Positions 26,130-34,966 of a DNA stretch of 64,000 nt are shown one piece after another. The notes under the pieces were generated by a model, which had not been told where the DNA came from, made no database searches, and saw only the letters and a program-made list of their open reading frames with translations. The translations under genes were made by a program, and so were the position numbers. Origin of the DNA: Fodinicurvata fenggangensis DSM 21160 (lineage in GTDB: Bacteria > Pseudomonadota > Alphaproteobacteria > Kiloniellales > DSM-21159); NCBI RefSeq assembly GCF_000686045.1, contig NZ_JMLV01000002.1:124001-188000 (forward strand), given 5' to 3'. Numbering within the stretch: position 1 is the stretch's first letter; the number at the start of each line of letters is the position of its first letter.

Positions 26130-26914
26130 CGGGCCGCCTCTACGCCATGTGCCTGCGGCACCTCTACCTGCTGGGCAGTTCCTGGCCGCGCATTTTCGAG
26201 CTGATGTACTGGCCGACCGTGCAGATGGTGATCTGGGGTTTCATCACCATGTACCTGCTGCAGCTCTCCTCGGTGATCGCCCAGGCCAGCGGCCTGCTGG
26301 TCTCGGCCGTCCTGCTCTGGGACGTGCTGTTCCGCGGCCAGTTGGGCTTCAGCCTCTCGTTCCTGGAAGAGGTCTGGTCGCGCAACCTGGCCAATATCGT
26401 GGTCAGTCCGCTGCGCCCCATCGAGTTCATGGCCGCGCTCACCTTCATGAGCCTGATCCGCACGCTGATCGGCGTGGTCCCCGCAGCCCTGCTGGCCATC
26501 GTCTTCTACGAGGTCTCGGTCTTCGCGCTCGGCCTGCCGCTGCTGGCCTTCTTCTCCTGCCTACTGGTCCTGGGCTGGTCCATCGGCATGATGGTCTCCG
26601 CCCTCATCCTGCGGGTCGGCCAGGGCGCGGAATCCGTGGCCTGGCTGGCGATCTTCCTGATCGCCCCCATCAGCGCCATCTACTATCCCGTGGACGTGCT
26701 GCCCCCGGCCTTGCAGGTTCTGGCCTGGGCCCTGCCCACCGCCCCGGTCTTCGAAGGCATGCGCGCCATCCTGCTCGACGGAACCTTCCGGTTGGACCTG
26801 CTGGTCCATGCGCTTGCCCTCAACGCCGTCTACCTGGCGCTTGGCATGTTCTGCTTCCTCTACGCCTTCCACGTGGCCCGGCGCCGGGGCCTGCTGCTGC
26901 AGGTGGGCGAGTAG
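26126..26914 (+). CDS. ABC-2 type permease
   Basis: This 262-residue inner-membrane protein has about six hydrophobic helices, as expected for an ABC-2 permease. The first part (YAMCLRHLYLLGSSWPRIFELMYWPTVQMVIWGFITMYLLQL) and the later SAIYYPVDVLPPALQVLAWALPTAPVFEGMRAILLDG (the family signature) are conserved. It forms the exporter with the ATPase encoded just upstream. A short VOC-like remnant follows its stop. Confidence 0.9.
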   Translation: MTGRLYAMCLRHLYLLGSSWPRIFELMYWPTVQMVIWGFITMYLLQLSSVIAQASGLLVSAVLLWDVLFRGQLGFSLSFLEEVWSRNLANIVVSPLRPIEFMAALTFMSLIRTLIGVVPAALLAIVFYEVSVFALGLPLLAFFSCLLVLGWSIGMMVSALILRVGQGAESVAWLAIFLIAPISAIYYPVDVLPPALQVLAWALPTAPVFEGMRAILLDGTFRLDLLVHALALNAVYLALGMFCFLYAFHVARRRGLLLQVGE

Positions 26915-26949
26915 GCAGAGGGCCCCTTTCCCTGGCACAGCGACCATCC

Positions 26950-27027
26950 GGCCCACGCCCGATCTACGGCGCGCCTTACTACGGCTGTTTCCTGTGCGAC
27001 CCCGATGGCCACAAGATCAAGTCCATG
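26950..27027 (+). pseudogene. Remnant of a VOC (glyoxalase/bleomycin resistance) gene, C-terminal end
   Basis: In one frame this stretch reads GPRPIYGAPYYGCFLCDPDG followed by HKIK, which is the C-terminal strand pattern of VOC-superfamily proteins, where a GxxYYxxFxxDPDGxK block carries the last metal ligand region. There is no start codon or upstream domain; the frame before it is inside the ABC permease gene. I take it as a decayed gene end, left by deletion or by insertion of the ABC genes. It lies between the permease stop and the convergent cupin gene. Confidence 0.55.
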
Positions 27028-27043
27028 GTTTCGAGCGCCAAAA

Positions 27044-27439
27044 TCAGCCGAGGTAGTCTTCGTCCGAGACCTGCTCCATCCATTCGACGGCCGCACCATT
27101 CTGCGGCTCGGCAATGGCAATGTGGGTCATGGCGGTCTTGTCCGTTGCGCCATGCCAGTGCTTCTCGTCCGGCTCGATCCAGACGATGTCGCCCGGCCGG
27201 ATCTCTTCCTTGGGTCCGCCTTCACGCCGTATCCAGCCCAGGCCTGCCGTGACGAACAAGGTCTGGCCCAGGGGGTGGGTGTGCCACGCCGTGCGGGCAC
27301 CGGGCTCGAAGGTCACGATGGCACCGCCGACCCGCGCGGGTTCCGGTGCCTGGAAAGGGCTGTCGATGCGCACAGTACCGCTGAAGTACTGGTCGGAACC
27401 ATTGGCTGACGGCTTCGACCCGTTACGTTGAATATCCAA
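27044..27439 (-). CDS. Cupin-domain protein
   Basis: This 131-residue single-domain cupin shows the first motif [21 protein letters not shown] with two His ligands and the second motif [16 protein letters not shown] with a further His. It resembles the small cupins related to (R)-mandelonitrile lyase and carboxymuconolactone-associated proteins, most of them metal-binding. No enzyme activity can be assigned from sequence. It is divergent from murJ, and its upstream region contains the repeats at 27611-27661. Confidence 0.88.
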   Translation of the reverse strand: MDIQRNGSKPSANGSDQYFSGTVRIDSPFQAPEPARVGGAIVTFEPGARTAWHTHPLGQTLFVTAGLGWIRREGGPKEEIRPGDIVWIEPDEKHWHGATDKTAMTHIAIAEPQNGAAVEWMEQVSDEDYLG

Positions 27440-27802
27440 TTGATGGCCTCCGTGACTCTGTGAATCGATTCTGTTGCTCCGTGGCGATGGCGAGCGAATT
27501 CAACGCCATCCTCCACCCTGCGGGCACAGTTCCTCGACCGGAATTGCTGTTGGGTGCAGCCAAGCGGACCATGCCGATGACAAAGCGGCAGCAAACATCC
27601 GCGTTCCCTCCACTCATGGTTCTTAATTTATGAGTGAAGACCCTATCAGATAAGACCCTATGCACTGCACCGACAATATCCTGGAAATTCATGCCCGGAG
27701 ATTCATCAATGAGGTGGAAAGACCTCGTTGCATCAATCCAGGGCCTCCGCTCCCAACTCCGGCCTTTCTCGCGGCACGCGGATCGGCTAGACACTGCCTC
27801 TT
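27440..27802. other. Intergenic region with repeats between cupin gene and murJ
   Basis: This region contains no convincing gene. It holds an inverted repeat CACTCAT/ATGAGTG (27611-27617 and 27630-27636, 12-base spacer) followed directly by two copies of AAGACCCTAT (27637-27646 and 27652-27661, period 15). Such a cluster, between divergent genes, fits a regulator binding region. The bases around it are AT-rich and could hold promoters. Confidence 0.5.
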
Positions 27803-29377
27803 ATGGCACTCCTGCGTTCCTTCGCCACGGTCGGGGGGCTGACGGCGGTCAGCCGGGTCCTGGGCTTCATTCGCGACATCCTGATCGCCGCCGGTCTGGG
27901 CAGCGGGCCGGTGGCGGATGCCTTCTTCGTCGCCTTCCGCTTTCCCAACCTCTTCCGCCGCCTCTTCGCCGAGGGCGCCTTCAACGCCGCCTTCGTGCCG
28001 CTCTTCTCGGCCCGGCTCGAGCAGGAGGGACCGGAGGCGGCGCGGCGATTCGCCGGCGATGTCCTCTCGGTGATGCTTTCGGGCCTGTTGCTCTTCACTG
28101 CGCTCTGCCTGGCGCTCATGCCCTGGATCATGCAGGTGATCGCGCCGGGCTTCACGGACAACTCCGAGAAGTTCGCGCTGACCGTGGAACTGACCCGGAT
28201 CGCCTTTCCCTACCTGCTGGCCATGGTGATCACGGCCCTGCTCGGCGGCGTGCTCAATTCGCTCTACCGCTTTGCCGCCGCCGCGGCGGCGCCGATCATC
28301 CTCAACCTCTTCTTCATTGCCGCGCTGACGGTGGCCCTGCCGTATTTCGCCACTGCGCCGGGCCATGTGCTGGCCTGGACGGTGACCCTGGCCGGCCTGG
28401 CCCAGGTGATCTTCCTGGCCGTCTGCGCCGCGCGCGCCGGCATGTCGCTGCGCCTGCCCCGGCCGCGCCTGACGCCGGGGGTGCGCCGCCTGCTGGCGCT
28501 GATGGTGCCCGGCGTGCTCTCGGCCGGCGTGATGCAGATCAACCTGCTGATCGGAACGATGATCGCCACGCTGCAGGCGGGCGCCGTCTCCTATCTCTAC
28601 TATGCCGACCGCGTCTACCAGCTGCCGCTCGGCATCCTGGGCATCGGTATCGGCGTGGTGCTGTTGCCCGACCTGTCCCGCAAGCTGCGCGCCGGCTCCG
28701 GCGAGGCAGCGCGGGACAGCCTGAACCGGGCGCTGGAATACGCCCTGTTGCTGACCCTGCCGGCCACCTTCGCGCTGGCGCTGATCCCCGAAAGCCTGGT
28801 TGCCGGCCTGTTCCAGCGCGGCGCCTTCGACGACCAGGCCGCCCGGGCCACCGGGCAGGCGCTGGCGGCCTTCGCCATCGGCCTGCCGTCCTATGTGCTG
28901 GTGAAGCTGTTCCAGCCGGCCTTCTTCGCCCGCGAGGATACCCGCACGCCCTTCCACCTGACCGTGATCGCCATCCTGGCCAACGTGGTGCTGTCGCTGC
29001 TGCTGTTCTGGCAGATCGGCTTCGTCGGAATCGCATTGGCCACGGCAATTTCGTCCTGGCTGCATGTGGTCCTGCTGCTGGTGGTGCTGTCGCGGCGCGG
29101 ATTCCTGGAGCCGGACCGGCGCCTGCTGCAGCGCTGCCTGCGCAGCCTGCTGGCCAGCGCGCTGATGGGCGGCCTGCTGCTGTTCCTGGCGCCGCTGGTA
29201 AGCGGGTGGCTCGAACTCGGTCCCCTGGGACAGGCGGCGGCCCTGGCCCTGCTGGTCGGCAGCGGATTGGCTGTCTATTGTCTGGCGGCCCTGTTGCTGG
29301 GTGCGGTCACCCTGGCCGAGCTCAAGTCCCTGCTGCGCAGGCGTGGCCGGCAGGAGCCGCCTCAGAGCACAGCTTGA
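27803..29377 (+). CDS. murJ: Lipid II flippase MurJ
   Basis: This 524-residue MOP-superfamily flippase has about fourteen membrane helices and moves lipid II across the inner membrane for peptidoglycan synthesis. Diagnostic stretches are SFATVGGLTAVSRVLGFIRDILIAAGLG at the start, AFFVAFRFPNLFRRLFAEGAFNAAFVPLF, and YADRVYQLPLGILGIGIGVVLLPDLSRKL in the middle. It starts with ATG at 27803. It is followed by trpS with 66 bases between, on the same strand. Confidence 0.97.
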   Translation: MALLRSFATVGGLTAVSRVLGFIRDILIAAGLGSGPVADAFFVAFRFPNLFRRLFAEGAFNAAFVPLFSARLEQEGPEAARRFAGDVLSVMLSGLLLFTALCLALMPWIMQVIAPGFTDNSEKFALTVELTRIAFPYLLAMVITALLGGVLNSLYRFAAAAAAPIILNLFFIAALTVALPYFATAPGHVLAWTVTLAGLAQVIFLAVCAARAGMSLRLPRPRLTPGVRRLLALMVPGVLSAGVMQINLLIGTMIATLQAGAVSYLYYADRVYQLPLGILGIGIGVVLLPDLSRKLRAGSGEAARDSLNRALEYALLLTLPATFALALIPESLVAGLFQRGAFDDQAARATGQALAAFAIGLPSYVLVKLFQPAFFAREDTRTPFHLTVIAILANVVLSLLLFWQIGFVGIALATAISSWLHVVLLLVVLSRRGFLEPDRRLLQRCLRSLLASALMGGLLLFLAPLVSGWLELGPLGQAAALALLVGSGLAVYCLAALLLGAVTLAELKSLLRRRGRQEPPQSTA

Positions 29378-29443
29378 CCCCACGCCGGTCAGGGGCGATA
29401 AACCGGCCGGTTTTCTTCTTCCAGTGATGATGGTCGCATAAGC

Positions 29444-30472
29444 ATGAAGCGTATCTTCTCCGGCGTTCAGCCGACCGGGAACCTGCACCTGGGCAACTAC
29501 CTGGGCGCAATCCGCCATTTCGTCAGCCTGCAGCACGACTACGACAGCATCTTCTGCGTCGTCGACATGCACGCGATCACGGTCTGGCAGGATCCGGCCG
29601 AGTTGCGCGCCCATACGCGCGAGATCACGGCAGCCTACCTGGCGGCGGGCATCGACCCCAAGGCCTCCATCATCTTCAACCAGAGCCAGGTGCCCGCTCA
29701 TGCGGAACTGGCCTGGATCTTCAACTGCGTGACCCGCATCGGCTGGCTGAACCGCATGACCCAGTTCAAGGAGAAGGCGGGCAAGCATCGCGAGAACGCC
29801 AGCTCGGGCCTCTATGTCTATCCCAATCTGATGGCCGCCGACATCCTGGCCTACAAGGCGACGCACGTCCCGGTGGGCGAGGACCAGAAGCAGCACCTGG
29901 AACTGGCGCGCAACGTGGCGCAGAAATTCAACTACGACTACGAAGTGGATTTCTTCCCCGTTATCGACCCCCTGATCCTGGGCAGCGCCACGCGGGTCAT
30001 GTCCCTGCGGGACGGTTCGCGCAAGATGAGCAAGTCCGACACCTCGGACATGAGCCGCATCAACATGACCGATGACCGGGACACGGTGGCCAAGAAGATC
30101 CGCAAGGCCACCACCGATCCTGAACCCCTGCCGGGACCCGATGTGCTGGACGACGCCGGCAACCTGCCCGAGGAGACCCGCAAGCAGCGGCCCGAAGCCT
30201 ACAACCTGCTGGGCATCTTCGCCACTCTGGAAGACCGCGACATGAAGTCGGTCCTGACCCAGTACGAGGGTGCCCAGTTCTCGCAATTCAAGAAGGACCT
30301 GACGGACCTTGCTGTCAGCCGCCTGGGCCCCATCGGCGAGGAAATGAAGCATCTCTTCACCGACAACGAGCATGTGGACGCCGTCCTGCGCGACGGGGCC
30401 GAGCGTGCGAATGCCATCGCCGAACCGGTCATCCGTGAGTGCAAGGATCTTGTCGGTTTCCTGCGTCCCTAA
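29444..30472 (+). CDS. trpS: Tryptophanyl-tRNA synthetase
   Basis: This 342-residue class Ic synthetase charges tRNA(Trp). The HIGH-type motif is in [20 protein letters not shown] near residue 5 and the KMSKS motif is intact as RKMSKSD near residue 194. Length is normal for bacterial TrpS. It follows murJ, an order found in several alphaproteobacteria. After the stop a small hairpin TTCCAAC/GTTGGAA lies at 30481-30504 without a T-run. Confidence 0.98.
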   Translation: MKRIFSGVQPTGNLHLGNYLGAIRHFVSLQHDYDSIFCVVDMHAITVWQDPAELRAHTREITAAYLAAGIDPKASIIFNQSQVPAHAELAWIFNCVTRIGWLNRMTQFKEKAGKHRENASSGLYVYPNLMAADILAYKATHVPVGEDQKQHLELARNVAQKFNYDYEVDFFPVIDPLILGSATRVMSLRDGSRKMSKSDTSDMSRINMTDDRDTVAKKIRKATTDPEPLPGPDVLDDAGNLPEETRKQRPEAYNLLGIFATLEDRDMKSVLTQYEGAQFSQFKKDLTDLAVSRLGPIGEEMKHLFTDNEHVDAVLRDGAERANAIAEPVIRECKDLVGFLRP

Positions 30473-30824
30473 CGGTTTGTTTCCAACATCCGGTTCCGTT
30501 GGAACTGCATAGAGCTCCGTTCAGGATGCAAACCGAAACATCGGAAGTACCCGGTGGCAGGATCACCATGGCACGGGCGCGCGCAGCGGGTGTCCAGTCA
30601 CTGGTATGGGCTTGACGGATCGGCTACCCTTGACCGATCACAAGACGTGCCGGGCATTGGACTTGGCCGCGGAAGCAGGTAAGTTCGGGTTCGGGCCCAG
30701 CGCGTGTCGCTGCAGGACGGCGCGCGTTCGACGCATGCAGGGAGTGCATCTTGATCGCCAGACAACGGCTGCCGGGTACAGAAGTCTCCGCTGAGTCCAG
30801 CGGCGGGAGGCCCTGAGCGCCGCT
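30473..30824. other. Intergenic region after trpS
   Basis: Two small inverted repeats are visible: TTCCAAC/GTTGGAA at 30481-30504, just after the trpS stop, and GATCGG/CCGATC at 30618-30639. A 62-codon frame at 30606-30794 is basic and cysteine-rich and looks spurious. The promoter of the TauE gene must lie here, but no strong -35/-10 pair was found. Confidence 0.45.
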
Positions 30825-31736
30825 ATGCAGATCTACCTGCCGATTGCCGAAATCTCCGTCGACGTTTTCCTCCTGCTCGGACTCGGCTCTGTGATCGGCT
30901 TCCTGTCCGGGATTTTCGGCGTTGGCGGGGGTTTCCTGATGACGCCCCTGCTGGTGCTGATCGGCATCCCCCCGGCCATCGCCGTGGCAACCCAGGCCAA
31001 TCACGTCGTCGCTTCCTCGGTATCAGGCGTGTTCGCACACTGGCGGCGCGGCAATGTCGATTTCAAGATGGGGGCTGTCCTGGTCGGCGGCGGTTTCGTC
31101 GGCTCGACCCTGGGCGTCGCGCTGTTCTCGCTGTTGCGCGAAATGGGCCAGATCGACCTGGTCATCAACCTGTCCTATGTGACCCTTCTCTCCATCGTCG
31201 GCGGCATGATGCTCTGGGAAGGTGTCCGGGCTTTCCTGCGTCGGCGCAGCAAGCTGGCCCCCGGCAAGCTGCATATCCACACCTGGGTCCACGGGCTGCC
31301 GCTGAAGACCCGTTTCCGCAAGTCGCGGCTCTATATCTCCGCCCTACTGCCCTTCGGCATCGGTCTCATGGTCGGTGTCATCAGCGCCATTATGGGTGTG
31401 GGCGGCGCCTTTGTCCTGGTGCCCCTGATGATCTACCTGCTGGGTATGCCGACGGCCGTGGTCATCGGCACCTCGCTGTTCCAGATCATCTTCGTATCGG
31501 CCAACGTCACCTTCCTGCAGGCGAGCCAGAACCAGACCGTGGACCTGGCCCTGGCCATGCTGCTGATCGTGGGCGGCGTGATCGGTGCCCAGTTGGGGGG
31601 GCGGCTCGGGGCCCGCCTGCCCGGGGATACCCTGCGCATCCTGCTGGGAATCCTGGTCCTGGCCGTGGCGGCGCGCCTCGGCTTCGAGCTGGTGGCCACA
31701 CCCGACGACCTCTACAGCCTGGGGATCGAGCCATGA
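30825..31736 (+). CDS. TauE/SafE family anion exporter
   Basis: This 303-residue membrane protein has about eight helices in two similar halves, each with the TauE/SafE signature: FLSGIFGVGGGFLMTPLLVLIGIPPAIAVATQ and VISAIMGVGGAFVLVPLMIYLLGMPTAVVIGTSLFQI. The family exports sulfite, sulfoacetate or similar organosulfur anions. The gene overlaps the TIGR02186 gene by four bases (ATGA), a pairing common in alphaproteobacteria, so both are probably needed together. Confidence 0.92.
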   Translation: MQIYLPIAEISVDVFLLLGLGSVIGFLSGIFGVGGGFLMTPLLVLIGIPPAIAVATQANHVVASSVSGVFAHWRRGNVDFKMGAVLVGGGFVGSTLGVALFSLLREMGQIDLVINLSYVTLLSIVGGMMLWEGVRAFLRRRSKLAPGKLHIHTWVHGLPLKTRFRKSRLYISALLPFGIGLMVGVISAIMGVGGAFVLVPLMIYLLGMPTAVVIGTSLFQIIFVSANVTFLQASQNQTVDLALAMLLIVGGVIGAQLGGRLGARLPGDTLRILLGILVLAVAARLGFELVATPDDLYSLGIEP

Positions 31737-32479
31737 GGGGACGGCGCCTGATCCTGCTTGTGCTGCTGGTCGCCGGCCTGACCCTGCCGGCACGGGCATT
31801 GCCCCTGGTGGCGGATCTTTCGAGCCACCTGGTGGCCATCACCACCGGCTTTACCGGGTCCGAGGTTCTGATGTTCGGCGCCATCGAGGAGCCGGGCGAC
31901 ATCGTCGTGGTGGTCCGCGGGCCCGAAAGCGAACAGCGCGTTATGCGCAAGAGCCGTGTTGCCGGCATTTGGATGAACACGGCCGGCATGGTCTATCGCG
32001 ACGTCCCGCGCTTCTATGCCATTGCCAGCAACCGCCCCCTGGACGAGATCGCAGAGGAGTCCGTCTTGCAGAATCAGGAATTCGGCGTCTCACGCCTGCG
32101 CTTCAGCCCAAAGGACAGCGCCCGCCTGGACCCCGAGGATGCCGGCAAGTGGCGCCGTGCGCTGATCCGCCGCAAGCAGGAGGCCGGGCTCTATTCCCGC
32201 AGCACTGGCCGCGTGGCCATTCTCAGCGACCGCCTGTTCCGAACCTCGGTCTACCTGCCGACCAATGTGCCCACGGGCATTTACTCCGCCGAGATCTACC
32301 TGCTCCAGGATGGGCAGGTGGTGAATGCCCAGTCCACGCCACTGGCCGTCAGCAAGGTGGGAATCGAGGCGGACCTCTATGCTTTCGCCTACGACCGTCC
32401 CGCATTGTACGGTCTCGTTGCCGTCCTGACCGCACTGATGGCAGGATGGTTCGCACATCTGGCCTTCCGGCGTAACTGA
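31733..32479 (+). CDS. TIGR02186 family transmembrane protein
   Basis: This 248-residue protein has a signal peptide (residues about 1-21), a periplasmic domain and a C-terminal membrane helix (LYGLVAVLTALMAGWFAHLAF). It begins mature LPLVADLSSHLVAITTGFTGSEVLMFGAIEEPGDIVVVVRGP, the typical TIGR02186 start. The family is almost always next to a TauE/SafE gene in alphaproteobacteria, as here, so it is probably an accessory of the exporter. Its biochemical role is unknown. Confidence 0.88.
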   Translation: MRGRRLILLVLLVAGLTLPARALPLVADLSSHLVAITTGFTGSEVLMFGAIEEPGDIVVVVRGPESEQRVMRKSRVAGIWMNTAGMVYRDVPRFYAIASNRPLDEIAEESVLQNQEFGVSRLRFSPKDSARLDPEDAGKWRRALIRRKQEAGLYSRSTGRVAILSDRLFRTSVYLPTNVPTGIYSAEIYLLQDGQVVNAQSTPLAVSKVGIEADLYAFAYDRPALYGLVAVLTALMAGWFAHLAFRRN

Positions 32480-32520
32480 CCGCATGGCAAGCGCCCTGGC
32501 CCCGACAGTGGAATCGGATC

Positions 32521-33048
32521 ATGGATGAAGACAACGACAACAAGCCGGAGACGGCAGCTTCTGCGGACCATCAGACGGAAGGCAACACCGAGCGTGTCAT
32601 GCTGGTCGTGGTCGACGAGTCCAAGGAGCTTGAGGTCGCCCTGCGCTATGCCTGCCGTCGCGCCCGACACACCGGAGGGCGCGTTGCCCTTCTCAATGTC
32701 CTGGAACGCTCGGAGTTCCAGACCTGGCTGGGGGTTGGCGAGCTTCTGGCCCAGGAAGCCCGCAGCGAGGCCGAACAGCTGCTGCAGCGCGCGGCCAAGC
32801 GCGTGACGGAACTGGCGGGGTCCATGCCGATCCTCTATCTGCGCGAGGGCGTGACCAACGACGTGCTCTTCAAGCTTCTGGATGAAGAGGACAGCATTTC
32901 CATCCTTGTCCTGGGCGCCAACACGGGACAGGGAGGACCGGGCCCGCTGGTTTCGTCCCTGACCGGCAAGTTCGTCGGACGCCTGCGCGTGCCCTTGACC
33001 ATCGTCCCCGATAACCTGACTGAAGAGCACATCGACGCCATCTCTTGA
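32521..33048 (+). CDS. Universal stress protein (UspA family)
   Basis: This 175-residue protein has one Usp domain: RVMLVVVDESKELEVALRYACRRARHTGGRVALLNVLE at the start and the ATP-loop like region GANTGQGGPGPLVSSLTGKFVGRLRVPLTIVPDNL at the end. An acidic N-terminal tail of about 20 residues precedes it. Members bind nucleotides and protect during stress. It starts 41 bases after the TIGR02186 stop, so it may be in that operon. Confidence 0.9.
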   Translation: MDEDNDNKPETAASADHQTEGNTERVMLVVVDESKELEVALRYACRRARHTGGRVALLNVLERSEFQTWLGVGELLAQEARSEAEQLLQRAAKRVTELAGSMPILYLREGVTNDVLFKLLDEEDSISILVLGANTGQGGPGPLVSSLTGKFVGRLRVPLTIVPDNLTEEHIDAIS

Positions 33049-33178
33049 TGCCCTGCATTGCCGTTATGCATGCGGTGAACTTGAACTTCGGCCCAAGCTG
33101 CTCCACTTTCCTGTCAGGCCACTCTGGCCAATGATGGTCTGCGAATTTGGTTCGTGGCGAACGCAACAGGGCGACAGA

Positions 33179-33736
33179 ATGTTTATTCAGACGGAAGAAA
33201 CTCCGAATCCGGCGACACTGAAGTTCATCCCGGGACAGCAAGTCATGGAGAAGGGAACAGCCAGTTTCGAGACGGCCGAGCAGGCACAGGTCTCTCCACT
33301 GGCGCGCCGTCTATTCGAGATCGAGGGCGTGTCTGGCGTGTTCTTCGGTCAGGACTTCATCTCGGTCAGCAAGGCCGACGACAAGGAGTGGTTCGTCCTC
33401 AAACCCTCCATCCTGGGCGCCGTGATGGAGCACTTCGTAGCCAAGCGTCCGCTTTTCGACGCCGAGACCCAGGACGCCGACGAAGGCCAGGATCACGGCG
33501 AGGACACCGAGATCGTCTCGACCATCAAGGAGCTCCTGGACACGCGGGTCCGCCCCGCGGTTGCCCAGGACGGCGGCGACATCGTTTTTCACGGCTTTGA
33601 TCGGGGCGTGGTGTACCTGCACATGCAGGGCGCCTGCGCAGGCTGTCCTTCTTCGACGGCAACACTGAAAATGGGTATCGAGAACATGCTTCGGCACTAC
33701 GTGCCGGAAGTGGTGGAAGTTCGCGCCATCAGCTGA
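33179..33736 (+). CDS. NifU-like iron-sulfur scaffold/carrier (Nfu type)
   Basis: This 185-residue protein has an N-terminal Nfu_N domain (MFIQTEETPNPATLKFIPGQ) and a C-terminal NifU domain with CAGCPSSTATLKMGIENML, whose CxxC holds a 4Fe-4S cluster in the dimer. Such proteins deliver clusters to apo-targets. The ATG at 33179 begins exactly at the family start; the 16 codons before it are not conserved. The stop overlaps the next gene's ATG. Confidence 0.94.
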   Translation: MFIQTEETPNPATLKFIPGQQVMEKGTASFETAEQAQVSPLARRLFEIEGVSGVFFGQDFISVSKADDKEWFVLKPSILGAVMEHFVAKRPLFDAETQDADEGQDHGEDTEIVSTIKELLDTRVRPAVAQDGGDIVFHGFDRGVVYLHMQGACAGCPSSTATLKMGIENMLRHYVPEVVEVRAIS

Positions 33737-34923
33737 TGGTTTATACACAGTCTCCACAGCGGTCGATCGGGGCAGATTCGGCCGGTGCGGAGCTATTTGT
33801 TCGGGAAAGTACGAAAGCGATGGACGGAATACGGCGGTGGTTCGGCCGCGGCACAGAGGGGCCTGTGCTCGGCCTGGTACTGGCAGTGGGCTTGACGGCC
33901 CTGTTTGCGCAATTCGAGACTGGGCAGGACTCGGGCATGACGGCAGGCCTGGACCTGCCCAGCATCAACCCGGTGGATTCGGCCCAGGCACAAGAAACGG
34001 AGCCGGCCAGCAAATCGGGCGAGCCCGTTAGGGATCCGGCGCGTCAGACGGCACGCCGCGGCCCTGTGGTCGAGCTGCCAGACCTGACGCAACCCGATTT
34101 CAGGAACATCGAGGTTGTCGCGCCGGCCAGCACGAAAGACCTCCAGAGCAATTTCGAACGTATTGACTACCGCCTCTCGGATGTACGTGAAGGCCAGGCT
34201 GAGGTTCCCCGGGTCTATGTGACCGGCCTGCCGCGTGACCTCGACGAACTCTCCTCGGTGGACGACAAGAAGCGCGCTTTCATCCGCAGTATCCTGCCAC
34301 TGGTGCTTCTGGCCAACCAGGAGATCGAGGAGAAACGCAGCCATATGCTGGCCCTGTTTGATAAACGCGAAGCCGGTGAGACCCTGGAGGCCGGCGAACA
34401 GGCCTGGCTCGACGAACTGGGCGAGCAGTACGGTGTCGAAGACAGCAATCCGGAAGCCCTGAAGCGGCGCGTCGATGTTGTCCCCGTCAGCCTGGCCCTG
34501 GCCCAGGCCATCGTGGAAAGCGGCTGGGGAACATCACGTTTCGCCCTGGAAGGGAACGCTCTTTTCGGACAGCGCACCTGGGGCAAGGCCTCCCAGGCGC
34601 TCGTCCCCAAGTCTGACCGTGCGGTCCGCGTTCAGGCCTTCGAGGACCTGATGGCCTCGGTGCGTTCCTACATGCACAATCTGAACACGCACGCCGCCTA
34701 TCGCGGCTTCCGGCATCAACGGGCCGAAGCCGTGGCACGCAAGGACACACTCGACGGTTATGACCTGGCCGCGCAGCTGGAGGCCTATGCAGAGATCAAC
34801 AATTATGTTGATAAGCTGCGTGGGCTGATCCGGGCCAATGACCTGCGCGAGCTGGAAGCGGCGCGACTGGACGAAAGCAGCAGCTTCTACGCCCGTCTAC
34901 GCGCGTTTGAAACCGGCCGCTGA
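33736..34923 (+). CDS. Bax-like glucosaminidase domain protein
   Basis: This protein of up to 395 residues has a membrane anchor near residues 41-61 (VLGLVLAVGLTALFA) and a long periplasmic part. The C-terminal half matches the Bax/FlgJ-type glucosaminidase domain: VPVSLALAQAIVESGWGTSRFALEGNALFGQRTW and YMHNLNTHAAYRGFRHQRAEA. The catalytic Glu is that of IVESGWG. It should cut the glycan strands of peptidoglycan. The ATG at 33736 overlaps the nfu stop; ATG at 33820 (MDGIRRWF) is an equally good start and leaves a more normal N terminus. Confidence 0.85.
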   Translation: MVYTQSPQRSIGADSAGAELFVRESTKAMDGIRRWFGRGTEGPVLGLVLAVGLTALFAQFETGQDSGMTAGLDLPSINPVDSAQAQETEPASKSGEPVRDPARQTARRGPVVELPDLTQPDFRNIEVVAPASTKDLQSNFERIDYRLSDVREGQAEVPRVYVTGLPRDLDELSSVDDKKRAFIRSILPLVLLANQEIEEKRSHMLALFDKREAGETLEAGEQAWLDELGEQYGVEDSNPEALKRRVDVVPVSLALAQAIVESGWGTSRFALEGNALFGQRTWGKASQALVPKSDRAVRVQAFEDLMASVRSYMHNLNTHAAYRGFRHQRAEAVARKDTLDGYDLAAQLEAYAEINNYVDKLRGLIRANDLRELEAARLDESSSFYARLRAFETGR

Positions 34924-34966
34924 GCCCCGGGACGGCCTCCGTTGTCACGGCTGTTGACGACAGCTA

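Noticed and set aside
29378-29443. Terminator between murJ and trpS
   Set aside because: A GCCGGT/ACCGGC pairing followed by T-rich DNA exists, but the stem is only six bases with a 12-base loop; too weak to call.
27689-30373. Very long minus-strand reading frame across murJ and trpS
   Set aside because: It is antisense to two clear core genes and its product is rich in Gln, Gly, Arg and His with no domain, which is the typical shadow of GC-rich coding DNA.
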